From positions 1,178,001 to 1,242,000 of the forward strand of contig CAVWRJ010000025.1 of assembly GCA_963757335.1 (NCBI GenBank): 64,000 bases of DNA. The letters run 5' to 3'. The notes under the pieces are model-generated. The model made no database searches. It was not told the origin of the DNA and saw nothing but the letters and a program-made list of their open reading frames with translations. Below are positions 28,502 to 37,033 of the stretch, piece by piece. The position numbers and the translations under genes were made by a program. Numbering within the stretch: the first letter of the stretch is position 1; each line of letters begins with the position of its first letter. This DNA comes from DASQPA01 sp963757335. GTDB taxonomy: Bacteria; Acidobacteriota; Thermoanaerobaculia; Multivoradales; UBA5704.

Positions 28502-30397
28502 TTAAGCCTGGGAACCCTTCCCAAAGGCCTCGAGCACGCGGATGAACTCCTTGAGCGGTTTCGCCCGCGCCCGCAGGTCGTTGAAAAGCCCCCGCTTTTC
28601 TTTGAGAAGGTCGGGGGAGGAACCAAACAAAATGCTGGTGATCTTGAATTCACCATTGATGTCCTTGCTGTATTCAACCAAGGTGCAGATCTCTCGCCCG
28701 GCACCGACAGTCCAGATCGCACAGTTGTCTCTCGTCGCGAAATGTGCTTCGTACTCTCCCTTCGATTGGGCGCTATAGACAAGCATCTCGACATCTAAGC
28801 CATCGAAAGACTTCTCATGCTCCTTGAGCATGTCGAGCAATGCTCTCGTTCTTTCGAGGTTGAGCCCTAACTCCACGAGCTCTTCGACGACGAAAACCCG
28901 TTTAATCCGAATGTTACGGTCTCTCACGGCCTCGCGATTTGCATTCAGGTACTTTCTATCTCTGCCGAAACTGTCTTTCGCCCAGATCAGCTCGTTCGTG
29001 ATCACACAGAACTCGCTGTTCTCCAGGATAAGGTTGCGCATGAGCTGGACGAAAATATCGGTATAGTGCTCGACGGGGTTGAGCTGGAGAACCTTGTAGG
29101 AGGGGTACTCGCCGGTCATGGCCCGGAGTTCGCGTCGCAGCTCGTCGATCCGGAGCTTGGCCAGACGTCCGAAGAGGCCGGCATACGGCCCTCGTTTCAC
29201 CTCGTCGAGCTCGCTCAGCCGCGCCTCGTCGCCCAGCTCAAGAGCGAACCGATGTGCTCCTGGCCATCTTGGCGCCAAGGTGTCGACCGCGTCCTCAGGA
29301 AGTTTCTCTGCTGCATCGTAAATCCTCCTGAACCGACGCTGGTCGTCGCTCTTATGGCTGCGCGAGAAAGATAGATCCGATAGATCTGCCTTCTCGACTC
29401 GGATGCGGAGGGTCGAATCGCCCTGAACAAAAAGGCCGAAGTGCTGAGTCAAGAGGTCGATCCTGTCCCCCGATTCCTCGATCAGATCTTCCCGGCCGAG
29501 AACAAAGCGGACTTCATAACCGGGGGCGCCGTCCTTCGATTTCATGTTCTGAGCGTCTCGGCAATGCTTCTTGAGAATCGAGCTGACCTCCGACCAGGCG
29601 AGACGCTTCTCGTCGCGCGAGAGGTTGAAGACCCGACTCACCTTCACACCCTTTTCGATGGCCCTGCGGGTGGCCTCCTGGAACTTGTCCAGCTGATCTC
29701 CCCGCCACGAGAGCACATCCGAAACGACGAGGTACTCTCCGCCTTCCTGCATCGAATCCATCTGCGCAACGAGTAGCTTGGCCGCGCATTCCGCGAGGTC
29801 GAGCGTGAAGTGGCGGGAGACATTGCCATCGTCGTGATCAATCTCAACCAGTATATTGGCGTTCCTCACCACCATCTCGTCGAGCAGCACAGAAATGAAA
29901 TTTATATAGTTCCGATCATTCTGTGCCTCGAGCTTCACGATGATGTCGATCAGGGCCATGAGCGAACGGATGACATCCTGCGTGCCCTCCTTCTTCGGTG
30001 TAAATACCTCGTCCAAGCCCTGTTGAATGCTATCCCTGCCGATGGAGCTGTGAAGCAAATGGATCCGCTCGAGCTCTTGCCTGAGCTTATCCCCGACATG
30101 GATGGTCTTGTTGAGGTGACCGCTCCACTCATAGCCGAACACGGCGATCGAGGAGACCAGGAAGCCGACGCCCAAGTGCTCGAGCGTCCGGGACCAGAGC
30201 CTGTTCTCGGTAAGCCACCCCTGTCGCACGCCGAGAAACTCCAACGCCAGAAGCGATCCTCCAAGGAGCACCCCGAGCAACACATAGGGCCATGCCGTCT
30301 TGAAGGTCGGCCGCAACTCCCGCCTGGCCTCCTTCACCTTCTCGAAGAAAACTTTTGTCCTCCACAGGCGCAATTGCCATTCGATCTCCTCTCCCAT
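28502..30397 (-). CDS. Unrecognised membrane-anchored protein with two similar soluble repeats
   Basis: 631 residues. Two hydrophobic segments near the N-terminus (about 36-56 and 71-90) predict a membrane anchor with a large cytoplasmic part. The soluble part has two halves with similar patterns: EYLVVSDVLSWRGDQLDKF...RRAIEKGVKVSRVFNL and EFCVITNELIWAKDSFGRD...REAVRDRNIRIKRVFVV. This layout recalls non-catalytic phospholipase-D-like folds, but no HKD motif is seen, so no function is proposed. Its base composition is visibly less G+C-rich than its neighbours. It sits exactly between full-length ileS and the duplicated ileS 3' end, in the same direction, which suggests acquisition. ATG 30397 follows GAGAGGG. 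Confidence 0.8.
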   Translation of the reverse strand: MGEEIEWQLRLWRTKVFFEKVKEARRELRPTFKTAWPYVLLGVLLGGSLLALEFLGVRQGWLTENRLWSRTLEHLGVGFLVSSIAVFGYEWSGHLNKTIHVGDKLRQELERIHLLHSSIGRDSIQQGLDEVFTPKKEGTQDVIRSLMALIDIIVKLEAQNDRNYINFISVLLDEMVVRNANILVEIDHDDGNVSRHFTLDLAECAAKLLVAQMDSMQEGGEYLVVSDVLSWRGDQLDKFQEATRRAIEKGVKVSRVFNLSRDEKRLAWSEVSSILKKHCRDAQNMKSKDGAPGYEVRFVLGREDLIEESGDRIDLLTQHFGLFVQGDSTLRIRVEKADLSDLSFSRSHKSDDQRRFRRIYDAAEKLPEDAVDTLAPRWPGAHRFALELGDEARLSELDEVKRGPYAGLFGRLAKLRIDELRRELRAMTGEYPSYKVLQLNPVEHYTDIFVQLMRNLILENSEFCVITNELIWAKDSFGRDRKYLNANREAVRDRNIRIKRVFVVEELVELGLNLERTRALLDMLKEHEKSFDGLDVEMLVYSAQSKGEYEAHFATRDNCAIWTVGAGREICTLVEYSKDINGEFKITSILFGSSPDLLKEKRGLFNDLRARAKPLKEFIRVLEAFGKGSQA

Positions 30398-30425
30398 TCC
30401 CTCTCACGCGGGTGTGCAGGGGCCT

Positions 30426-33400
30426 TCAGACCCGCTCGACCGCGAGCCGCACCGTCTCAGCTCCGAGCGTTACATCCACACCGTCGAGAGGATCGGCGCT
30501 CCGCCGGATCTCTGCGGCCAGGGTCTCCTCGGCGAGGTAATCGCTCGCCGCGTCGAGGGTTGCCGCGAGCTCGTCGCCGGCCGCATAGCGGATGCGGATG
30601 CGGTCCGCCACCGCGAGCCCCATCTCCTTGCGCAGGCTCTGGATGTGCCGCACGAGGTCACGCACCCTCCCCTCGCGGAGCAGCGCCTCGTCCAGCCGGA
30701 TGTCGAGGGCGACGAGGAAGCCGTCCCCTTCGGCGATCGCCCAGCCCTCTTCGGCCGTCTTCTCGATCACGACCTCTCCAGGCTCCAGGGTGACGGCCTG
30801 CCCCTCCACCTCAATGACCAGCGTTCCCTGGCGCAGAAGGGCCTCGCTCTCCGCGGCGGGGCGGGCCGCCAAGGCCCCGGCGAGCGGCGCGAACTGGCGG
30901 CCATACTTGGGCTTCGCCTTTTTGGCGTCGAGCCGCGCCGAGAGGCGGTAGAGGCCGGCGGCGGAGTCGACGAAGCGGATCTCCTTGACGTTCAGCTCAT
31001 CCACGAGAAGCGGCAGGAAGGCCGCAAGGTCGGCGGCGAGCGCTCGGTCCGAGGCCACGACTCTCATTTCGGCGAGCGGCTGGCGCACCTTGAGCCCGGC
31101 TTTGCCGCGCGCCGCCTGCCCCTGCTCGGCCAGGGTGCGGACTGCGTCCATGCCGGCAAGGAGGCGCTCGTCGACCACCTCTCCCGAGGGCGAAGGGAAG
31201 TTGCAGAGGTGGACGCTGACCGGCGCTGACTCGTCGTAGGCGCGCACCAGCTTCTGGTACATCGCCTCGTCCGAAGGGGATGACCGGCGCCAGGAGCTTA
31301 ACCACCTCACGAGGCATTCCCAGAGGGTCTGGTAGGCCGCCATCTTCCCGGCGTCCTCGCCACCCCGCCAGAAGCGGCGCCGGCTGCGGCGCAGGTACCA
31401 GCGCGACAGAGCATCGACGAATTCGTTCACGTCACGCATGAAGACGTGGACGCTGTAGCGTCGGTAGCTCTGGTGAGCTCTCTCCACGAGCCGTTCGAGG
31501 CGATAGAGAATCCAGCGGTCGAGGTCGGTGCGCTCCGGTAGGGGTAAACGAGACAAGCGAGGATCGAAGCAATCGACCTCCGCGTAGGTCAGAAAGAACT
31601 CGTAGATGTTCCAGAGGACGAGGAACTGCCGCCGGGCATCGCGGATCTTGCCGTAGCCGAACCAGAGGTCGTGCTCCGGGTTGTGGGAGGCATACAGCCA
31701 GCGCATAGCGTCCGCCCCCTCCTGCTCGGCCGCCTGGTTGAACTCGACGGCGTTGCCCTTGCTCTTGTGCATCTCCTCGCCCTTCTCGTCTTTCATCAGC
31801 CGGTAGCCGAACATGCAGCCTGAAGGGCGGGCGGCCTTCCATCACCGTGCTCATGGCGAGAATGGCGTAGAACCAGTTGCGGAACTGGCCCGGGAAGCTC
31901 TCGGAGATCCAGTCGGCGGGGAACCACTTCTCCCAGTACGCGCGGTCGCTGCCATAGCGCATCGTCGAGTAGGGGACGATGCCGGCGTCGAGCCAGGGGT
32001 TGCCGACGTCCGGGATGCGCGCCACCTCGCCGCCGCAACGGGTGCAGGCGATGCGGACGGCGTCGATCCAGGGGCGATGCGGCGAGTGGCCGTCGAACTC
32101 CTCCCAGCCGGCGACGGCGCGCTCCCGGAGCTCCTCGCGGCTCCCCAGGACCTCGAAAGTGTCGCACTCCCGGCAGTAGTAGATGGGGAGGGCGAGCCCC
32201 CAGTAGCGTTTTTTCGAGATCATCCAGTCCCGCATGTTGTTGAGCCACTCGATCTCGAGCTTCTGGCCGACTTCCGGAATCCAGCGGGTCTCTTCGGTGA
32301 CCTTGATGATGTCGTGGCGCAGCTCGTCCATCCGGATGTACCACTCGTCGACGAGCCGGAAGAGGAGCTGGGTCTTGCACCGCCAGCAGATCGGATAAGC
32401 GTGGCGGTAGTCCTCGGTCTTGTAGAGGAGCCCCTTCTCGGTCAGCGCCCGGTGGACGGGGGTGGCGAGGGTCCCGGCCTCCAACCCGGTGAACGGGCCG
32501 AAGCCGTCGACGAAGATGCCGGCCTCGTCGATGGGGGCGATGGCGGGCAGGCCCAGGGCCTTGCCTAGCTCGTAGTCCTCCTTGCCGCAGCCCGGTGCGA
32601 TATGGACGATCCCGGTCCCCTCGGCGGTGCTGACCTCTTTCCAGGGGATGACCCGGTGCGCCTCCGGATGCTGCGCCGGCAGCTCGTCGAACGGGCCGTC
32701 GTAGCTCCACCCCACCATCTGCTCGCCGGGGAGCTCGGCCAGGATCTCGACCGGCCCCTTGCCGGCGGTGGTGGCGGCGAGGCGGTCCTTCTGGAGGTAG
32801 TAGATCTCTTCGCCCTGCCTGACCTTTACATAGGGCAGCTCCGGGTGCACGGCGGCGGCGACGTTGGCGGGGAGGGTCCAGGGAGTCGTCGTCCAGACGA
32901 GGAGGAACTCCCCCGGCCGGCCGCGCAGGGGGAGCTTGACCGTGGGCGAGCGGTGGACGACCTCGGGCCGTTCCTCGTTCGAGATCTCATGTTGGGAGAT
33001 CCCGGTGCCGCAGCGCGGGCACCAGGGCATGGCGTCCCAACCATGGTAGACATAGCCCTTCTCGTGGCAGCGCTTCAGGAACTGCCAGATGGTGTAGTTG
33101 TTCTCGTCGGCCATCGTGAAGTAGGAGTGGTCCCAGTCCATCCAGTAGCCGAGGCGCTGCGACTGCCCAGTCTGGATGGCGGCATACTTCAAGACCCGCT
33201 CCTTGCACTTCTCGACGAAGGCGGCGATGCCGTAGGCCTCAATGTCGCGCTTCGACTTGAACCCCAGTTCCTTCTCCACCTCGACCTCGACCCAAAGCCC
33301 CTGGCAGTCGAAGCCGTTCTGGTAGCGCAGCTCGTGCCCGGTCATGGCATGGAAGCGCTGGAAGAGGTCCTTATACGTCCGTCCCCACCCGTGGTGGACA

Positions 33401-33549
33401 CCCATGGGATTGTTGGCCGTGATAGGGCCGTCGAGGAACGACCAGGGCGGCTTGCCGCGGTTCTGCTCGACGAGCTTCTCGAAGCAGCGCTCGCGGGCCC
33501 AGAAGGCTAGGATGTCGCGCTCTAGGGCTGGGAAGTTGGTGGTGGTCAA
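30426..33549 (-). CDS. ileS: Isoleucyl-tRNA synthetase, frameshifted in this sequence
   Basis: About 1040 codons from TTG 33549, which is preceded by GAGGAG; no better ATG is seen. The class I signature is NNPMGVHHGWGRTYKD (HHGW where HIGH is usual) and the KMSKS loop reads EMHKSKGN. These variants are coherent with each other and with a recognisable IleRS subtype. Zinc-type CxxC pairs (CPRCG, CRECD, CTRCG) and the anticodon-binding C-terminal region are present. The enzyme charges tRNA-Ile. Three frame breaks occur: a +1 near 31820 (FRLHVRLP should read FRLMFGYRLMKDE), and a -1/+1 pair near 31303 and 31280 that garbles KLLAPVIPF. An essential gene is unlikely to be truly broken, so sequence error is likely here. 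Confidence 0.92.
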
Positions 33550-33562
33550 GGGCGGCTCCTCT

Positions 33563-34330
33563 TCACGTCGTTACCCTCTCCGAGCTGGACCTGCCAGTCA
33601 GGCCCCCCTTTATGAGACACTTCAATCTTTTCTGTTCCTTCTCGCTCAAACCATTGAGCTCGTCCTCCTCGAGCGTCAAGACGTAAGCCCTCTCCAGTAC
33701 CCCAGCCCGTTCGTAGAATTCGAGCAGAGTTATCAATATTCCCAGCAATGCGATCACCAGGATTATGAAAAAATGATGCCACCAGTAATGCCACCAGTGT
33801 AAACTGGATACCACGACCAGATATGCCACGAACAAAATGATGATCATGCTACGACTGAATTCCTTGATACCCGATGCGGAAGCACTATGCCCCTCGAAAG
33901 AATGGAACGCAGAGAGCACACCCTCATAAAACTTCGCTTTTTTGTAGAAGGTTTCTGGCAGGCAATCGAAAGCATCCCGAGTCAGTTCGAAGCTATAGCC
34001 GTCACTCGTCGCGCAGGTCAGCAGAGACTTGTGGTGGCAGAACCAAAAAGCCGCACCCCGCCGCTGAAGGCCGCCCAATAAGAACCAGCCTAGGGCATTC
34101 ACGACAAGACCCAAGGGAATTGCCAGCGCGAGCGATACCAACAAGATAAAGGCCTTGACCTCGCGCCCAATCTTCTCCCCATGATCATGCAAATCGAAGG
34201 GCACATTGAAATAGTAGCCAATGAGCAGTAGCAGGATGATTACTAACCCAGCCGCGCCATTGGCGAGGAATCTTAGATAGGAGACCTTGACGCCCGAACC
34301 CGAAAGTTCAATCTTGTTGTCGTCAGGCAT
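33563..34330 (-). CDS. Small membrane protein of unknown function
   Basis: 255 residues starting MPDDNKIELSGSG at ATG 34330, which overlaps the stop of the dehydrogenase gene (34323) by eight bases; a longer upstream reading is possible but would run deep into that gene. Hydrophobic segments at about 15-40, 55-85 and two or more between 165 and 215 (including a Trp/His-rich HWWHYWWHH stretch) predict four helices. A Glu-rich cytoplasmic tail (TLEEDELNGLSEKEQK) follows. I do not recognise the family. Its base composition is much lower in G+C than the flanks. The tight overlap suggests function together with the dehydrogenase-like protein. The stop lies 14 bases before ileS. Confidence 0.75.
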   Translation of the reverse strand: MPDDNKIELSGSGVKVSYLRFLANGAAGLVIILLLLIGYYFNVPFDLHDHGEKIGREVKAFILLVSLALAIPLGLVVNALGWFLLGGLQRRGAAFWFCHHKSLLTCATSDGYSFELTRDAFDCLPETFYKKAKFYEGVLSAFHSFEGHSASASGIKEFSRSMIIILFVAYLVVVSSLHWWHYWWHHFFIILVIALLGILITLLEFYERAGVLERAYVLTLEEDELNGLSEKEQKRLKCLIKGGLTGRSSSERVTT

Positions 34331-35672
34331 CAGGTACTTTCCGGCCAAACTCGGAGAACTCGGCGTCCATGCGGAGCCGAGCGAAGGCACGGCCATCGAC
34401 TTCCGCTGGGTTGTCGACCCGATAGGCTTCGTACTTGGACTTGAATTCTTTTCGCAGATCTTTCGCCCGCTCGAGACCTGCGTCCCGAATATTCTTTAGA
34501 CTATTCCCCGTTGCATCGAGAACTCGGCGCATGTTCTCCTCAACGACTTTCGCTGTATAGTCAGAGGTGCTATCCCTTAGGTAGGTATACCACTTCCTCT
34601 TATTCACTCCCTTGAGCTCAGCCCGATAAGCCCAATCCGCCCAGCACCCGATCAATCCCCCGCAGTTGACGATGTAGTCAGTAAAAATGAAGACACCAAG
34701 GGACTCCAGGTAGCTCTCTGCTTCATACGTAAGAGGGTGGTTTGCGCCTTCCATTACGATTTTAACACCCGAAGCGTTCGCGAATTGTGTTACGTCCCAG
34801 GCCTTTCGCTCAATCTCAGGTTGACCGGGCATCGCGAGGACATCCGTTCGCGCAGCGGGCACGAAGATCTCAGCTTCTACCTTGAAAAGGCTATCCCGTT
34901 CGTACCAATGCGCACCATCAGGAGTATTGAGCTTGTACTGCTCAAAAAATTCATCGCCATGGTTCTTCCAATTATTGAATAGAAGATCGATATCGAGTCC
35001 CTTCGGAGTCGTCGCAATTAAAGCGCCATGGGAAGTACTGACAGCATTGACGATAACACCGTGACCTTGGAGGTGCTTCGCGAAATGAGCACCGACTGCA
35101 CCGAACCCCTGGACAGCTGCCCTCATCGTATGCAGGTCCCACTTCAAGCGTGGCGCGGCAATAGACAACGCTGCGTCCATGCCGCGAGCAGTGTTGCCTT
35201 CCCGGTCGATCGAAAGCCCTCCCTTTTCCTTGGACAAGCCCGAAACGTGGTCCCCCTCGCCGTGGGTGTGGGCGAGGAGATCCATCACTGCCTCACCACA
35301 GGCGATGTCTGGTCCAAAGATCACGCCCGGGTCGGCGACCTTGAGCTCGGCCAGGTGCGCGGCCATGATCTCGGCCATTTCGGCAGTCTGCGGCAGGCCT
35401 TTGGGGCAGTAGACCACCGACTTCTCGCCATCAGCTGGGATCCCGGCGAGCGCGCTCTTCCAGGTCATCCCTTCAGCAAGCTCACCGAGCTCTGTCCGAC
35501 CTACCGGGGTTTCTCCCTCGACGAACCGGACGCCTCCGATTCGCCGCGCGAACCGCTGGTCGTGCACAGCGGTGCAAGCATGGACCTTCCCGTGTGACTC
35601 CGTCTCATGATCGGTTTCGACTACGACCTTGTAGGTCTCGCCGTTGATCTGAACATCCCGCTGTGTTGGCAT
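34323..35672 (-). CDS. Divergent Glu/Leu/Phe/Val dehydrogenase family protein
   Basis: 449 residues, the usual length for hexameric glutamate dehydrogenases. Family landmarks: GMTWKSALAGIPADGEK, corresponding to the MTxKxALxxxPxGGGK substrate loop; FGPDIACGEAVMD around the catalytic Asp; and the nucleotide fold VQGFGAVGAHFAKHL. NPLTYEAE and IVNCGGLIGCWADW match the end of the dinucleotide domain. Deviations are a DGEK in place of GGGK and a poorly conserved region where family members have ATGRGV, so amino-acid oxidation is likely but the substrate is open. ATG 35672 follows AGAGGAG. Lower G+C than the neighbours and overlap with a membrane-protein gene suggest an acquired two-gene unit. Confidence 0.8.
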   Translation of the reverse strand: MPTQRDVQINGETYKVVVETDHETESHGKVHACTAVHDQRFARRIGGVRFVEGETPVGRTELGELAEGMTWKSALAGIPADGEKSVVYCPKGLPQTAEMAEIMAAHLAELKVADPGVIFGPDIACGEAVMDLLAHTHGEGDHVSGLSKEKGGLSIDREGNTARGMDAALSIAAPRLKWDLHTMRAAVQGFGAVGAHFAKHLQGHGVIVNAVSTSHGALIATTPKGLDIDLLFNNWKNHGDEFFEQYKLNTPDGAHWYERDSLFKVEAEIFVPAARTDVLAMPGQPEIERKAWDVTQFANASGVKIVMEGANHPLTYEAESYLESLGVFIFTDYIVNCGGLIGCWADWAYRAELKGVNKRKWYTYLRDSTSDYTAKVVEENMRRVLDATGNSLKNIRDAGLERAKDLRKEFKSKYEAYRVDNPAEVDGRAFARLRMDAEFSEFGRKVPDA

Positions 35673-36072
35673 CGTCTATGACTCCTCTCGGCATCCGCCG
35701 CATCGTACATGTGATCGTGCCCGGGCAGATCTCGGCCCTGCCGGCGCGCGCGATCTCCTGCGCTCCAACCGAAGGAGATCTCAGCCCAGCTGCAGCGACC
35801 TCTCCCCGCTCGACCTCTTCCTGTTGGAACTATGGATATAGGGTTTCAGATACCCCACGATCCTGTCAACACTTCCTTCTCTACTAAGGAGCACCGTGCC
35901 AGCCAAGTCTGAAGGTTGAGACACCACCGCCCTGGCTTTGTTGAGCCCCCAAGACATCCAATAGGCCGGAAACAGGTCCCCATAGCGCGGTGAAAGCCGG
36001 ATTTAGGAGGCCGGAAACCTGCTTTAGGGGCGCCGCTGCAGCTTTTAGGGAGTCTACGTGCTCTGGAATGAA
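35673..36072. other. Non-coding stretch upstream of the dehydrogenase gene
   Basis: About 400 bases with no gene I can support. It must contain the minus-strand promoter of the dehydrogenase gene. From about 35965, loosely periodic GGCCGGAAAC and CTTTTAGGG elements lead into the well-phased 21-bp array that begins at 36073. Confidence 0.5.
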
Positions 36073-36367
36073 GCTGAAAAGGAGACTTTACGCTCCGATA
36101 GGGTCATTTCAAGATCTGGAATGAGCATTTCAGCCTCTGAAAAGAGGGTGTCACACTCCAGCAAGAGCATTTCGAGTCGCTAAATGAGGATTCTGCTCGG
36201 CAAAAAGAGGATTCTAGGCCCCTAAAAGACCCAGATGGACCCTTAAAAGAGGATGCCAGCCGGTAAAAAGGTCTTTTTGGCGGGCGAAACAGAGCTTTCC
36301 TGCCGCTGAAAAGCTCATTCCAGATCTGGAAAAGCTCATTTCTGGAGCTGGAGAGAGGATTCCCGCC
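36073..36367. repeat. Degenerate 21-bp periodic array, about 14 units
   Basis: Units start at 36073, 36094, 36115, 36136, 36157, 36178, 36199, 36220, 36241, 36262, 36283, 36305, 36325 and 36347; twelve of the fourteen intervals or more are exactly 21. Each unit is a variation on CTGAAAAGAGGATTTC with a G+C-rich end, so an A-tract recurs every two helical turns. Units are highly diverged from one another. Occasional 20- and 22-base units break any reading frame, arguing against a protein repeat. Confidence 0.75.
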
Positions 36368-36558
36368 TTGAAGGGGCCGCTCCAGCTCTGGCCTCCTCTC
36401 TCTGCAGGCCTTGGGAGGCCCCGGACAGAATGAAGCGGCTCGCGACGACGCACAACTACCGGATAGGAAAGGACATCGGAGGCGCGCCTCCCCCAGATCC
36501 TTCGCAAGCTCAGGATGACGGATAGGGAATTTGGGTGAAAAACTTCAGAGAAGCGAGC

Positions 36559-36789
36559 CTAGAAAGCTCCGTCACGCATCCGCTCGCGCTGTCGCTCCGC
36601 TAGAAGGCGGCGCCCTAGGCCACGCGAGATCCCCTTGGCCGCCCGGATGGGGTCTTCGGCGACCGGCATGACCCGGATAGTGTGCCCGTCGTCGATCCAC
36701 TCCAGCCGAGTCTGCGGCTCGATCCCATGATCTCGGCGAATCTTTGCAGGCACTACGGTCGCCCCGCGCTCCGTCACAGTGGTCTTCAT
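36559..36789 (-). CDS. AbrB/MazE/SpoVT-type small DNA-binding protein, orphan
   Basis: 76 residues. The N-terminal half (KTTVTERGATVVPAKIRRDHGI...TRLEWIDDG) matches the swapped-hairpin AbrB DNA-binding fold used by many antitoxins (VapB, MazE). The C-terminal RGLGRRLLAERQRER is a basic tail where a toxin-binding segment would be. No toxin gene is found on either side: downstream is the 21-bp array, upstream is the divergent leucine dehydrogenase gene. It may be a relic antitoxin or a stand-alone regulator. It shares its 5' intergenic region with the leucine dehydrogenase gene. Confidence 0.75.
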   Translation of the reverse strand: MKTTVTERGATVVPAKIRRDHGIEPQTRLEWIDDGHTIRVMPVAEDPIRAAKGISRGLGRRLLAERQRERMRDGAF

Positions 36790-36882
36790 CGCCAGCCTCC
36801 AGCGAGATGCTGTGGGATTTTCTTCGGGAAAGCAAGGCTCGCCCCCGGAAAACCCGCCCTTTCCCGCCCGCCGCCCATCGGC

Positions 36883-36888
36883 TAGACT
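36883..36888 (+). promoter_or_regulatory. -10-like hexamer TAGACT upstream of leucine dehydrogenase
   Basis: Located 146 bases before ATG 37034 in the divergent region. Same hexamer as before bcp and the Gfo/Idh gene. No convincing -35 element is seen. Confidence 0.35.
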
Positions 36889-37033
36889 TCCCCCGTTTCC
36901 GCCCGCGCCACACGCCCGGGCACAAGATCACCCGAGACAGACATCCGGCTCTCTCCCGCGGGCCTCCGAGCCCGGCTTGGGACCACTCACGGCCCGCCCG
37001 ACGATAGAGCCTGGCATCGTAGAAGGGAGCGTA

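Noticed and set aside
35835..35869. TTGACA and TATATC on the minus strand upstream of the dehydrogenase gene
   Set aside because: The hexamers are 23 bases apart, too far for a sigma-70 promoter.
36214..36507. A 97-codon minus-strand frame with heptad-like text over the 21-bp array
   Set aside because: The register is broken by 20- and 22-base units, there is no ribosome site, and the heptad pattern follows trivially from a 21-bp period.
35673..36558. tRNA or small RNA gene
   Set aside because: No cloverleaf or CCA-type end could be found by eye; only the periodic array is evident.
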